A stretch of 64,000 nt of DNA from Euglena gracilis. Taxonomy: Eukaryota; Euglenida; Euglenophyceae; Euglenales. This document shows, in pieces, positions 43,755 through 55,800 of the stretch (position 1 is its first letter; the number at the start of each line of letters is the position of its first letter). The notes under the pieces were generated by a model. That model saw only the letters and a program-made list of their open reading frames with translations, was not told where the DNA came from and did not search any database. Both the position numbers and the translations under genes were made by a program. The DNA is taken from contig CP154955.1 of NCBI GenBank assembly GCA_039621445.1, positions 2,076,619-2,140,618 on the forward strand, given 5' to 3'.

Positions 43755-44162
43755 TTGCAACACAACTTTGACCTATTTTGGGACCCGTATAGGGGGGTCC
43801 CCCCAAAACCCCCCAAACCCCATTTTTTTCACACCTTCCAAAATTTCAACATTTCTCAAAATTTTGATTTTGAGAGGTTTTTGAAGCAAAAAAAAAATGC
43901 CATTGATAATCCAAAAAATTTCCAAAGAGAAAAACTCTCTCAGTGAAATTCGAATGCTCCAAAATTTGGTCCCATTTTTTTGGACCTGCATTTTTTTGAT
44001 CCCCCTCCTGATAACTAACAATTTTCAACCCTAAAATTTTGGAGATTTTTTTTGGGAAAAATGTGGTTTTCCATCAAAAAATGATGTATTTTGGGTTCAT
44101 TTTTCAAAGCAAATTTCAAAAAATTTCCGTGGCCAAAATCCTTATTTTTTCGGTTGAAGTGT
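43755..44162. repeat. Dispersed 400-bp repeat, copy 2
   Basis: Same order and orientation as 13083-13500, with point changes and short indels. Non-coding. After this copy the sequence goes into GCTTAAGGACCGCCCTG (44186-44202), a phrase also at 22517-22533 in gene A's last intron. Confidence 0.7.
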
Positions 44163-44639
44163 GTTGGGACAGGATTTTTTTTTGCTTAAGGACCGCCCTG
44201 GCCCTAGTCATTCTTCACGGCTTGGGAGTTCAAGTACAAGATCTGAGCAGGTGCAGCGCCCCCCCCCCCCCCCCGGTGGGGAGGGTGGGGGTGGTTTTTG
44301 GGTCTGGGCGGCCGACCCAGCCAATTTGAAAATGGCATTTTCGGCCCATGCACCTTCGGCGACGGGGTGTGTGCTATTTCCCCACCCATGCAAAAACCAT
44401 CCCCCTCGGGGGGGGGTCAAAAGTGCCCCACCCCTGCCTGCCCATAGCACTCACCCCAGGGGGGGAGACCTTCCTGAAAGGAAGCTTGATCCCGAGTCTC
44501 CTTGTCAAGGATGCTTGCCTTGAGGTGTAGAGGTTCAGGTTAGGAAAGTCCACCTTTTTGAACTTAAGGGGTTGGTGGTTTCAAATCTGAGGCTTTCAGA
44601 TTTGCCAGCTTTTGTTTTAACACTTCCTGTGACAAATAC

Positions 44640-44790
44640 CTCCTTTGGACAGCCCCGTGGTCCACACTATCATGAGGAAGGAAGGGTCGATGCGCAAGTT
44701 CCTCGCAACGTTCAGGCCACTGTTCTCCAGGAAGGCAAGCACAGAAATGGCACCCTTGACATTCCTAAATATGGAAGGATGTGTGAATTG
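44640..44790 (-). pseudogene. Unit C: inverted, decayed mTERF exon
   Basis: The minus strand encodes ISVLAFLENSGLNVARNLRI, then DPSFLMIVWTTGL. This matches the AFLEENGLDVARHLRIAP module of genes B and D (31193-31351, 55175-55330). The NPNI motif region upstream is degraded to FRNVKGA. It lies opposite in strand to all other mTERF exons and downstream of the truncated exon at 42722, so unit C has been rearranged as well as truncated. Confidence 0.7.
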
Positions 44791-45249
44791 GGAAATGCCA
44801 CAAAGAATGCCTGACAGATGGAACAATTGACTTTGGGAATTCTAGAATTCTTGGGGTAAACCAGGGTTTTAAGAGAGAGGGGGGGGGGCAGGAGGTGGTC
44901 CCGGGGGGGGGGGGGGGCTGGTCGAACCCCCCTTCCCTCCCCCTGTACAAAACTAATGCCCTAGGGTAAGCCCCAGATGAGGCTTCACAGAAGAGGGTGT
45001 GGGAAGCCAAAATCGGTTGAATCACAGTAAAAAAATTGCGGTAAAATTTGGGTATTTTTGCCACATCTTTTTTCTACGGATTATCCAAATGGGGGGGGGT
45101 TGAGGATAGTTGAACCCTCCCAATCGATGAAATTGCCGGAGAAATAATTTTGCACCCAAATTTAGCATTACCCAAAATACCAACAATGGAACCACAGGAA
45201 CACAAGGGAGGGAACACCACAATGTCATCACATTCATTCTCCAAATATG

Positions 45250-45950
45250 CTGGCATACAAGGCTCTTGGTTGGTTTTAAAGTCTTGGGCGGTGTGCTTCG
45301 CACTGTCGCACTTGGCTCACAAAATTCGATTTGGTGAAATCGCGCAATCCGGGACCCATTCCGGAATTGTGCCTTTTTGGGGTCGTTTTGGGGTCCCTTT
45401 TTTCGTTTGTGGGTGAAAGCACGTGCCTTAAAACCTGGGAAACGTAACAATTCAAATCGCTAACAGAGCATTGGACAGTTCTGAAAGCACAACCTGTCAC
45501 TTCACAGACTTTGTAGTCTTACAAATTTTTCCACCTGGGTGCTAATCGACAAGGTCACAGCTCCAAAGAGTATATGCCCGGCACCGACTGCTGCCAGACC
45601 GACTGCTGCTATTTGGGACCAGAAATGGCGGGTTCACAAGAACCCGAATTTCTGTCGCGCTTTCGTCGCCTACTGGAAGGTTCAAATTTGTAGAGCAGAT
45701 CAAAAGCATACGACCCCGGCCAGAAGAACAACTGAAGGCAGGGCTCTGTGAACACCTGAAGCTCAATCTGGAAATGGGGGCTGAACGGAGGAGGATCCCA
45801 CGGTTTCAGCTGGAAACAGCTGAAACCCTTGGACATAATGGTGACGCAGCTGGGGTATGATTTCACACACCAGAACAGGTGCTCTTTGTGCAGCATTTCA
45901 AGGCACGTGAACGAGGTGTGTGACGAAGGGGTTGCTTTTTTTGTCAGGCT
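45250..45950 (-). repeat. Dispersed repeat with decayed coding trace, copy 2 (inverted)
   Basis: Reverse complement of the repeat at 4684-5700. On the minus strand 45609-45896 reads MLHKEHLFWCVKS, then FQIELQVFTEPCLQLFF and YKFEPSSRRRKRDRNSGS. The 45280-45420 part matches 5560-5690. Frames are open for up to 95 codons but differ between the blocks, so this is probably an old processed or transposed gene. Protein family unknown. Confidence 0.5.
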
Positions 45951-46089
45951 GTGGACATCGAACTCACATTCTTGTTGAATGGCTGATGGAAAGACACGTA
46001 CCAGGGTTCAAAATACATTTCAGGGGAACATGGCGGATGGCACCATATCATCCATCCATTTCTGATAAGCAAAAAAAAAATCACGATAT

Positions 46090-46170
46090 CAAATGCTTCC
46101 AGTTAAGCTGTGCAATCGTGCAAACAAAAACAAAAAAGTTGCTTGCACGATTGCACAAAGGAGTGTAAAT
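46090..46170. repeat. TGCAATCGTGCA palindrome pair
   Basis: TGTGCAATCGTGCAAAC (46109-46125) is repeated inverted at 46143-46158 (TTGCACGATTGCACA) around an AAAACAAAAAAG spacer, giving a hairpin with roughly 15-bp arms. A TTTGCGCAGTTGCACAA unit is at 46455-46471. Confidence 0.6.
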
Positions 46171-46838
46171 ATCAATCACTTGTGCAATTGAGTTTGCAAA
46201 TGAGTTTCAAAGGAAATGCAATTACTCATTTCCCCGTGTCCACAGGATGCTGAAACGGGCTTTATTTTACAAATCTACAAATCAGTGAGAACAAGGGCTC
46301 TTGTTACTGTTAAAACTACCACCTAGTGTAGTTTTATTGGTATCTGCCATCTGACAGACAGAGTTTCCGAGCAGCTTCATTTCGGAAATTCAGGGGGGTA
46401 CACAGTTACTCTGAAACAATCATATTTGGGGTATATAACTCGGCCACCAACTCCTTTGCGCAGTTGCACAATAGCTCTTACTGTTTCACCATCCCATTCA
46501 GTGGCAATGTGCCCCCTTCCACTTCATGATAAAGGTGGGTCACGAATTTCCCTCCTCTAAAAAACCAGGAAAAACATCCTTCTGCACGTCTTGAGTACTG
46601 AAACTGGCGCCCCCAGCTCGGCCGTGCCGACACTCTGAAACACCAATAACTCTCTCCCCATATTCCCTCCCAAATATTTTCTTCACTGTTCCACATCCCC
46701 TGATCTGAGAGTCCGTGCAGGAAACGGCAAAAAAGAGGATTTTTCAGAAATCCTTTTCACGGGGGTTTCGTCAATTTAAAACAACGAAAAAGAGCACCTT
46801 TTTTCCCCTCGAGGTTTTGGGCACGCTGCCAGTCTGTC

Positions 46839-46868
46839 ATACTGGCAGCCTTTTGGGGCTGCCAGTAT
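46839..46868. repeat. 12-bp stem hairpin (ATACTGGCAGCC)
   Basis: ATACTGGCAGCC, a six-base TTTTGG loop, then the exact complement GGCTGCCAGTAT. Isolated; no T run or conserved context. Confidence 0.85.
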
Positions 46869-46869
46869 C

Positions 46870-47900
46870 AAGGAGAAAAAGTGGTCTGAATATCCACCCC
46901 TCGGACCCATTTTTGGTGTTCTTGCTTGGATTGTTCCTCCGGCCTCTGTTGGGATGCAAATATTTCCCTTCCATGTCCATTTGTTCCTGATGTGGCTCAT
47001 TGGCATCTGCGCACGGGGATGGCCCATCAGCCACTCACACGGCACACCCCAAATCATTGCAGCAGCGTTTGAAGCTGCCTGCAATAGGGAAATACTGCAA
47101 CGAGGCTCCGCCTCTGTGCACACCCGCCCAGGGAGGTACTGTGGCCACCAACATGCCACGCTTTGACATTGCTCATTGCGTTCCTCCTTTTGATTTGCAG
47201 ATTTACCCAAAATGACAAAGAATGGCTTGGAATAATCTAAACTGCCTGGAAACAACAAAGTGCATAAATTTTACCAAATATTTACCCTTGATGGCATCTT
47301 TTTGAGACAGAATAGCCAGAACTTGTTCAATTTCTCAGCAAAAAAGCATGGGCTAGATTGCTTGTCACATGGCAAAGAAAGTGCCAAGAAGCAGTTGAAC
47401 ACCCAATTTTATCAAAACTTAATTTTTCAATTGCAAATTTTTTCCAGAATATTTTTACCGTATTTTTTTACCGTAATTGTGTATACTGTATTTTTTGTCT
47501 TCCCTCCATTTGGCAAATTTTAATTTTTTTTACATTTTTGAAACGGACATTTTTTGGAGGTTTTTTGGAGGCTTTTTTTTGTGGTGTCGCTGTGTCAAGG
47601 ACACAGCTTGTCTTAAAATAAAAAAAAGTTGCAAGTACTGAAGGGGAGGTCAAGAAGTGACCTCCAGATCCAAACAGTACAGCAGGCTTCGATATAAGGG
47701 CGGGTTGGGAGGGTCCGGACCCCCTACGATCCAGGGGTGGGGGGGTGGGGGACACCCCACCCACCTAACCCCGTGCGCCATCCTTATATTAAACCTTGTG
47801 GTGCAGTTGACATGGGCGGAGTCATGGACAAGCTGTAACATGGGCACTGTGCCATAGATCATGAGGAATTTTAGGAACTGGAAAGGTGCGGTTGACATGT
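46870..47900. other. No confirmed gene
   Basis: The minus-strand frame 46776-47258 (160 codons) is the longest of ordinary composition here, but I recognise no domain and there is no second copy. 47400-47640 is T-rich with TTTTTTGGAGG words; 47700-47760 is G/C-rich. Confidence 0.35.
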
Positions 47901-47949
47901 GCAACATGGTTTCAAAATATTGGTGTCCTCAAATGATTTTAAGCCAGGT

Positions 47950-48370
47950 GACACATCCATTCCCAGCCAATGTAATGTGCCTCATTTTCAGGCGGGATGA
48001 AAGCACTTTTAAATTCAATTTTTCAGGATAAACCTGGAAGTGCCGTTTATTTTAATGCTTCAGGGGCCAAAAAAATGGGTTTTCAATTTCAGGCCAAGAA
48101 GGCTGGTCCTTTGGTTGCATTCAATGTTTTTCCTACAAAATATCTCGCACCTAAGGATTTTCACAACCTCAGCCTGGGTGTTGCACCGTTTTTGAAGCCA
48201 AATGACCCACAAGTGGTTGCGTTCTGCTTCACAGGCCAGCGGCGCACCCCTCTCATGGCATAGCCAACCCAGCAAATGCGCCGAGTCCTGTTGCTGGGGC
48301 TGCGTCGGAGCACGTCCTTGACATGTGCGTGGCCGACCCCCACCCCAGTTCTCCGTCCCACAACCACCCA
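47950..48370 (+). repeat. Repeat shared with TIR interiors, then CTCATGGCA-box copy 5
   Basis: 47950-48160 matches 3035-3300 and 9720-9960, with a frame reading KAGPLVAFNVFPTKYLAPKD here and QAGPLVVFKFYKMPLVFKDF in TIR copy 2. 48225-48320 is the fifth CTCATGGCA-box (TGQRRTPLMA, stop, MRRVLLLGLRRST). The two adjoin only here and, in part, at 26.3 kb, suggesting this is closest to the original arrangement. Confidence 0.5.
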
Positions 48371-48409
48371 GACAGCCGTTACAAGTCTGCAAAAAGTTAC
48401 ATTTCCGTG

Positions 48410-48580
48410 TTGGAACTGCCCCTCCTTTCATCTTATTACTGGGTCCCCATCAAGTTGCTCCCAAGAAGCATGAGGCTGACCTTCCAATTTGCTAAACAGC
48501 TTCACAATTTTATAAGATTTCTAAGGGACATTGATCATGAATTCGTTGCACAATTGCATCTCTGTGAAGAACAGGGTTAG
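48410..48580 (+). CDS. Possible exon, unknown protein
   Basis: Open frame reading SYYWVPIKLLPRSMRLTFQF, then AKQLHNFIRFLRDIDHEFVA and QLHLCEEQG before TAG. The composition is protein-like, unlike neighbouring frames, and GAACAGGGTTAGG at its end could be a donor. No recognised family and no second copy. It sits between the CTCATGGCA-box copy and gene D. Confidence 0.25.
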   Translation: MELPLLSSYYWVPIKLLPRSMRLTFQFAKQLHNFIRFLRDIDHEFVAQLHLCEEQG

Positions 48581-48880
48581 GTTTTTATTTTGGCCAGATT
48601 TTTTGTACCCAGATTTTGGATTTAATTTTGACGTAAATTAATTTTCACCTGGATTTGCCCAATTCCTCAGACCGTCTGGATTGATATTTTTCACAAACAA
48701 ATGAATAAATGACCCCCTGCCCAATGAACGTCCTCCTGCCACTTCAGTGTCCATTGGGCTTGGTTGGACGTAAGCCTGGAATTAACTCATGACCAGCATC
48801 ATAAGTCTCAAGGAAACCACTGGCGGGAATCTCAAGATCCAGGAATGGAACATCAAAATCCATGACCGTTCCAAAGTGTC

Positions 48881-48990
48881 CTCCCCCCCCCCCCCTTGTC
48901 GTTGACACGCCAATGTTCCAGGAGAGTGCCGTTGACACGGTGGGGGGGGTGTCAACGACACGCCGTGTCAACGACAAGGGGGGGGGGAGG
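48881..48990. mobile_element. Small GTTGACAC MITE
   Basis: The left arm is a C run followed by TTGTCGTTGACACG (ending 48909). The right arm (48964-48990) is CGTGTCAACGACAAGG followed by a G run, an exact inversion. An inner GTTGACACGG / GTGTCAACG pair sits at 48931-48957. About 110 bp long with no coding capacity. Looser relatives are at 7034-7385 and 50180-50345. Confidence 0.7.
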
Positions 48991-49279
48991 TGTGATGTGG
49001 GAAGGATTAACACCATTATTCTATTTCGCTTTCTGTTGGGCCCAGCAGAATCAGGCTGCGATGTGGATGACGGTCACCCGAAGGTGGATGCATTACAAAA
49101 GACAATGAGTGGCACCTCAGTGCACATTTGCAGACAAGCAAAGGGAATGAATCTCCGTTGGTTCACCCCAGGCTTCTTTTTTTCCCCCCCCCCCCCCCTT
49201 GTCCAACGACCAGGCTTGTCTAACGACCCCCCCCCCCGATCAGAGACGATCTTTTTGTATACGATGTTAGTTCGGCCAA

Positions 49280-49505
49280 AATTGCTAAAAGCTGGCTAAA
49301 AACAGTCAAAAAAATAACCCAAAACGGCCTAAAATGGCCAAAGGATGGCCAAAGGTGCCCCAAAAAGTTGCCAAAAAATAGCAAAAATAAGACAAAAATG
49401 GCCAAAAGTAACCAAAAACAGCCTAAAGTGGCCAAAAATGGGCAAAGGGGGCCAAAGTGTGGCCAACAGTTGCCAAAAGTGGCCAAAAGTGGCCAAAAGT
49501 GGTAA
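49280..49505. repeat. GGCCAAAA-rich minisatellite
   Basis: About fifteen words of GGCCAAAA / TGGCCAAAAGT with irregular spacing, ending in three tandem TGGCCAAAAG units (49480-49500). Similar words occur at 11980-12130 and inside both ends of the hAT element at 58.2 kb. Confidence 0.7.
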
Positions 49506-49573
49506 GTCAGAACACCCTGGAGGTGGAGGGGAGTGGGTGGGTGGGTCTGGGGCTGGAGGCTCGGGTATGGGGT

Positions 49574-49590
49574 TCGGTGCGAAGCACCGA
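49574..49590. repeat. CGAAG-loop hairpin followed by a T run
   Basis: TCGGTGCGAAGCACCGA is a perfect 7-bp stem around GAA, followed by TTTTTTTTGGGGAAATGCCC. Same design as 12391-12407 and 13770-13786. Confidence 0.7.
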
Positions 49591-49894
49591 TTTTTTTTTG
49601 GGGAAATGCCCTCAGACAGCGCGATTTTTGGGGGTACCCCCCTAGGGGGGTTCCACGGGCTGGGTGGGTGGGGACCACGGGGTTCCACGGGGTGGGTGGG
49701 AGACTTTTTAAGACCCCCCGGGGGTCTTAAAAAGAAGCCCTGTTCACCCTGCTCCCGTCCATGTGTCGTTCATCGCTTAATGGCTGATATGTGCATGTAT
49801 TAACGCGAGTTTGAAGCTCAGCAAAGCGGCCATTGATTCGGCTGTTATATTGGCGTCATTTCGAGGAAATGTTCTTCCGACTTCTGTGTAGCTA

Positions 49895-49980
49895 TATATG
49901 TATATATAAATATATACACATATATATTATATATGTACACATATGTACACATATACATACATATATGTAATATGTGGCAG
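49895..49980. repeat. (TATA)/(CATA) microsatellite
   Basis: Imperfect TATATA / ACACATAT repeats of about 85 bp. Just upstream (49831-49890) is a decayed copy of the 29110 / 53780 block. Confidence 0.85.
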
Positions 49981-50159
49981 CAACATTTTTTTTGCCCCTC
50001 GGGGGGGGGGCGAGTAGAATCTCCAGGGGGGGGCATCTCTCACGTCTGACGTTCCCCCGTTTAGGAAACGGCCTGTTTCCAGAACGGCGCTGCATTTGTG
50101 CACAAAGGGGTTGATCGGGGAGATTCCGCCAACTGATCATTTTGCCAAATTTAGATGAT

Positions 50160-50345
50160 GGAAGCACATCTCTCTCCCCATCCTTGACACGGCTGGTCCA
50201 TGACCCCCCCCCGTGTCAACCGCACTTTTTGTACCCAGAGTGTCATTTTCTTTATGGTACAGTGCAATGGCACGGCGTGTCCATGACACCCCCAATGTCA
50301 ACCGCATTTTCCTCGTATTTTGGCATGTCAAGGACAGGGGGGGGA
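50160..50345. repeat. GTTGACAC-type inverted repeat, copy 3
   Basis: TCCTTGACACGG (50183) and GGCATGTCAAGGACAGG (50321-50337) form imperfect inverted ends, with GTGTCAACCGCA, ACGGCGTGTC and AATGTCAACCGCA repeated inside. Non-coding. Confidence 0.5.
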
Positions 50346-50929
50346 TGTGTTTTGTCTGGTAAGGACAGTCAAGAAGGCCTTCAGCATAATTTATGTGCTT
50401 TCCCACCCGAGATGTGGCAGCGGTTTCTCTTTTTGGGTGTGTGTGCTCTTTTTAGGGCGGTAGCTTCGGGCCCTTATGTTATGTGATGTGCATCCATTAC
50501 ATATATGTAGCACACACATAAATACACCCATTATGGAGCTTAAGGATTCATCCATTTCAACATTTTGTTATTAAAAAACTTGGCTAGAACATGAAAACTG
50601 TCGAAGAAATTTGCCCACAAACACAACACGTCGTGTTTGATGAACCTTGGGAATGACCAACACCCAACCCCAAGCCCCGAAGTTTCTACCAGCCCACAGG
50701 CTGTTGTGATGGTGAGGCATTGCCCACGCCTGTGGACTGGCAGATGCTTTGGGTCTTGGGGTTGGGCAACTGGCAGACAAAAGTTAGACGAGGCAGCTGC
50801 GGGAAATGCGGCTGGTATTTGAAAATGAAAAGTGCCCCTCTGAGGGGGAGGGGTTTGCAGTGGATGCAGCCTCCATCTTGACCTGGCTTTCGTAGTCCAA
50901 GTTCCCAGCTTTTGGTATCGTGCAGTTGC

Positions 50930-52848
50930 AGACACTGTTTTCCCCCACCCCCCAAAACAGCTGTCTTGCACCAGTCATCCAGCATGCTTGAGGGTCCGGT
51001 GGACGACAACAACGGCCAGGAAACTTGCCGGCAGGAAACCGTTCACGGAGGGTGTGCCCCGTTTTTTTTTTTTGCTTCAATTTACCACACCTGGCCACTG
51101 GAAACCTTGCAGTAGCATCAAGTCAAGACAATACGGCCAGTCCGTTTCAAGGGACAACAAAACAAAGTCCTCGCCTACCCCCCCCATGCAATCACTTGGT
51201 CACTGGCCAACCCCCCCACCCCAGGGTAATAGTTTTGCCCAAACCTCCCCCCAAGGGAGTTGGCAAAAAATCACAAAAGTGACTTCGTGCCAAGGCACCA
51301 ATTTTTTTTCATGTTTGTGGAAATTTTCTTTAGATTCCAAGGTGGCCGACGCCCCCCCCCCCCCTGGGGGGTAGTGACTGATTGAGTTTTGGAACAGTGA
51401 AAGTAGCCCCGCCCACATGCAACCTCCACTCCTCACAACAACCAACGCCCTGTCCATAAATTATCAGCATGTTTTTGAAGGAACGAGTTGCAATTGATAA
51501 ATCGAAGTCCATTGCGCCTTTGGACCTTGGCGTGCCTCTTGCCTTTTTCAGGTGTTCCAACCTCAAATGATGGGGTGAAATACCTTGCCTGGGATGTGTT
51601 TTAAAGCAGGTTAAACTCCATTGGATTTAACAGGATGCCAATGGAATTAAATGGTCCTGTACAATAGGTGCCGAATCTCAGATTGATGTTTACCAAATGC
51701 GATGGTGAAGCTGTATTCTTCTTCTGCTGCTGCTGCTGCTGCTGCTCCTCCTCCTCCTCCTCCTCCTCCTCCTCCTCCTCCTCCTCCTCCTCCTCCTCCT
51801 CCTCTTCCTCTTCTTCTTCTTCGTCTTCATGCATGATTGAACCCCTCTGGAGTTTCCATCTTTCTGGAATGATTCTTATTTTCCCGGGAAAGTGTTGTTA
51901 GGGTCGTTTGATGCAACTCTTCATGGTTTTTGCAGACCCCCCCCCCCGGGATTCTGCAATTGCAGCCGATTTCGATTTGTTGCTGTGGGACACACATATA
52001 TTCCAGATTTTCGGCCTTTCAAATGGACCGCTCCAGGATCGTCTGTAGTCAAAACACCCATGGTGCCTATTATGCCTGAATTGCCAACTCTTGTTTCTCT
52101 AATTTCACACGTGTTAAAAAGAATGGTTGCAGCTCAACCACTGCCCAGCGCCAACAACCGGTATGGCATCGACATGCAGAGCAGGCATCTTTTCAAGGAC
52201 TAGAGACCGGGGGTGGACATCTCGAGCCGTCTCAATGGGGGTTAGCATTTGGGTTGGGTGGTGTCCTGTCTGTTTCGACACGGGCCCCAAAAATGGTCAT
52301 TTTAGGAAGCTCAATGGGTGTGCCCCCCCGCGTGTGTGTGCCATATATTATATATAATACATACATACATACATACATACATACATACATACATACATAC
52401 ATACATACAGACATACATACAGACATACATACATACTACATACATACATACATACATACATACATACATACATACATACATACATACATACATACATACA
52501 TACATACATACATACATACATACATACATACATACATACACACATACATACATACACACATACATACATACATACATACATACATACATACATACATACA
52601 TACATAGATACATACAAACATACATACATACATACATACATACATACATACATACATACATACATACATACATACATACATACATACATACATACATACA
52701 TACATACATACATACATACATACATACATACATACATACATACATACATACATACATACATACATACATACATACATACATACATACATACATACATACA
52801 TACATACATACATACATACATACATACATACATACATACATACATACA

Positions 52849-52881
<33 letters not shown>

Positions 52882-55800
52882 GTATATATGTATATATATT
52901 ATATATGTATATGTATTGGTTGCTAATGCAATCCAAAGCCCAGGCAGGGGCAAATGTCCGACTCCCCTGCCTGCCTCGATCGAAGATCGCACCCTACGGG
53001 GGTGCAATCTTCCTTCAAAAGAAATCTGGCAGACAGATACCTGGGCAGGGTAACAATGATGGCTGGTGCCAATGGTGGCAGCTCGCTACCCTGCGCTCCA
53101 GCGATGCAGCCGACAACGAGTGGAGGCTGTGACGGCGTATTTGGAGGAGTTGCGGGTGGACGTGAGGCGGGTGGTGACGAACCGGCCGGCCGTTCTCGCG
53201 ATGGAGCCCCAGTTGCTGAAGGAAAAAGTGCGGTGGATGCAGGGCCGTGGATTGGACGTCGTCCGGGTGGTCAATTTGTACCCGGACGTCCTGAAGCGTC
53301 CGACAGCCACACTGGAGGCGAAAATGAAGGTCATCGCCACCTCTGGGGATGCCGCCAAGGCCGTCAACCGCCGCCCCACAATGCTGCGAATTAGGACAGA
53401 CGTGCTTGCGAGTTGCTATGCTGCAGGTGCCCTGGAAAATGGTGCGCAAAGGCCGAAGCTGACAGTACTCTAATATCTGCTCTTTCTGGTTGACGTTTCC
53501 GAGAATGGCTTGTTTGTCAGTTTGTTGTATTGTTGTACTCTTGTTATTTCCCTTCAAATAATACATGTTATACTTGCATTTATTTTGGGTTTTCATGTCT
53601 TCTCTGTTCTGTAAACCACTATATTCCTTCAGCATTGCCATCCATTTGGTGGTCACAAAGGCACACATAAAACAAACAACATTTTCTGATTGTGGTCCAC
53701 AGGCTGCCATGAAATATTTTACTTATCCACTAGCCCTCTTGTAGAAGAAAACCTTCCATTTCCTTTTCCACTTGTGTTTGTTTCGGCTTTTATATTGACA
53801 TCATTACAAGGAGATGGTCCATTGACCGCTCCCACGCTACCCAAATTGCCACAACGGCATTTGCAGTCCATCACAGTTGATCCGGAGGATACATTGAACG
53901 TAGGCAATGCCTCTGAGCAGAATCACTTAGAGAGGCCTGCAGGGCATGGTGTCTCGTCTTCTCTTTGCCTTCGGGTTTTTGGCATCTTTTTGCGGCACTG
54001 CAGATTTCTGTATCGCTTCTCGACTCCCCCCTTCCTGTGCATTACCCCAGAGTCTTAGACTCCTAAAGTGACATTTCTGGCAATATGGGATTCCTAAATT
54101 TGATTTTTTTAATTTGAAAAAAAATTCACGTTCATCATTTTTTTGGCACATCACCTTCCTCTTGACGCACAGGTCCGCACATTTTGGGAACCAAAAATTT
54201 AACCCTAGATGGGTGCATGTTAATTAGGATGTTAACAATGTCGCTAACCCATGATTTTCACTCATTTTTCGCCGCTGCGTGGGCCACACCAACGGCTATT
54301 TGGGGCAATTGCACCTTGGGAACATTTTCATACCTCTCTGCGACCAGACACCTCCCGCACCAATTGAGGGAATGGCAGAAGTTATTGATCATCTGGAACA
54401 GGCCTCAGTTTAAGGTTTTGCTATGCCCTCCCCAGGTGCAAAGCCAGTTTGTTGATTTTCCGGGGGGTATGCTGGCCCACATCTGGTGCATATTCTTTTA
54501 GTGACCTCCACCAAGCTGGATCCCCCCCCCCCCCCGGACCGCTGAAATAAAGTTGGGCCGAAAATTCAAAATGTCCAAAAATGGCATTTTTGGGTGGTTT
54601 TTGTGATTTTCCCTCATACTTTTGACTGAAAAATGCCAACCCATTGGATTTGAGCTTTTTTTGGGCATTTTGGGGGGGGTACCCACCGGGTCCAGCTTGC
54701 AACCGGCCGGACCCCCCACTTCCCCGGGGTTCCATCCAGAACCTTTCTTCCGTTCAGCACTTGTTTCCAGTTGGCCGCGGGACCCCCATCCCCGAGGGAT
54801 CTCTCCGAGGGATCTCTTAAGGAAACCCCTGGCTGGAGGAGAAGTGTTCTTTAATCGAGGGGACCCGGCCCCCCCCCCCCCCCCCCGAGAGGCAGGGGGC
54901 AGTGACCTTCCAGCCAGTGGAAATCCCAACCTGTGGACCACCTGGGGATCTTTCAGCTGAGGCGTGATGATGAAGCGCGAGGCATTAAGACACTACGCCT
55001 TTTTCAGTTGGATGATGCTGCTCTCTTTTTGGGTTGTCTAATCTGAGTCTGCACGTCCACGACTGGTTTTCGGAAGGATTCAAACCAATATATTTGAAAG
55101 AAGCCCGATGGTTTTTCAATTATTGAAAGTGAAGCACCCCTTCGTGTCTTGTGTACCCTGAGTGCAGGTGCAGTGAGGTGCATCCCATCAACCCAAACAT
55201 CTTGGAATGTCGGCCCGCAGTGCTGCGGGAAAAGATTGCATTTCTGGAGGAGAATGGCCTGGACGTTGCCAGGCATGTGCTCATCGCTCCGAAATTCCTC
55301 AATTACAGCATTGGCCGCAGGGCTGTCCAGAGAGAAAATTGCAAAGAGATGCAGCTGGTCTGCTCTCAAGCCCCCCAGTTTTTCTCAAAGTATTACTACT
55401 GTGTTCGCTGGAAAACAAGTTGCCCTGTGGATTTACATGCATAAAACCCTCCTCCCAAATAATACCCCCCCCCCTCGGGGTCCAACTTCGGCCACCGAAT
55501 TAACCCCCCCCCCCCCCCCGGTTTCGGGCCGAAGGCCCGGATTTCTGACCTGAAAATGTAGGTAAAAACCACAATCGCTGACAACAAATTACAAAAAAAA
55601 ATCGATTTTTCTGGATCATCTGGCCTCAAAAAAAATGCAAAATTTCATGAGATTATTGGGAGGGTGTCCATGATTTTGTTGGGGAAGGAGCAATTGATAA
55701 GTCCCACCCGCCCCCCCCCCCCCCGATGCGTGTGCGTATGACCACCCCTGGTCGTAGGTGGGCGAGGGGGAGGGTGGGCCAGACGAAAGGTGTCTTTTTT

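Noticed and set aside
46776-47258. 160-codon minus-strand frame
   Set aside because: Ordinary composition but no domain, no paralog in the window and no splice or promoter support; left as unconfirmed.
51601-51901. Poly-Glu / poly-Ser open frames
   Set aside because: Translation of the CTC/CTG microsatellite.
52311-53007. Open frames of 160-220 codons across the (CATA)n array
   Set aside because: Met-Tyr-Val-Cys and Tyr-Ile-His repeats come from the tetranucleotide array.
53015-53710. 231-codon minus-strand frame opposite the gene D exon
   Set aside because: It is the antisense shadow of a highly GC-rich, strongly supported mTERF exon.
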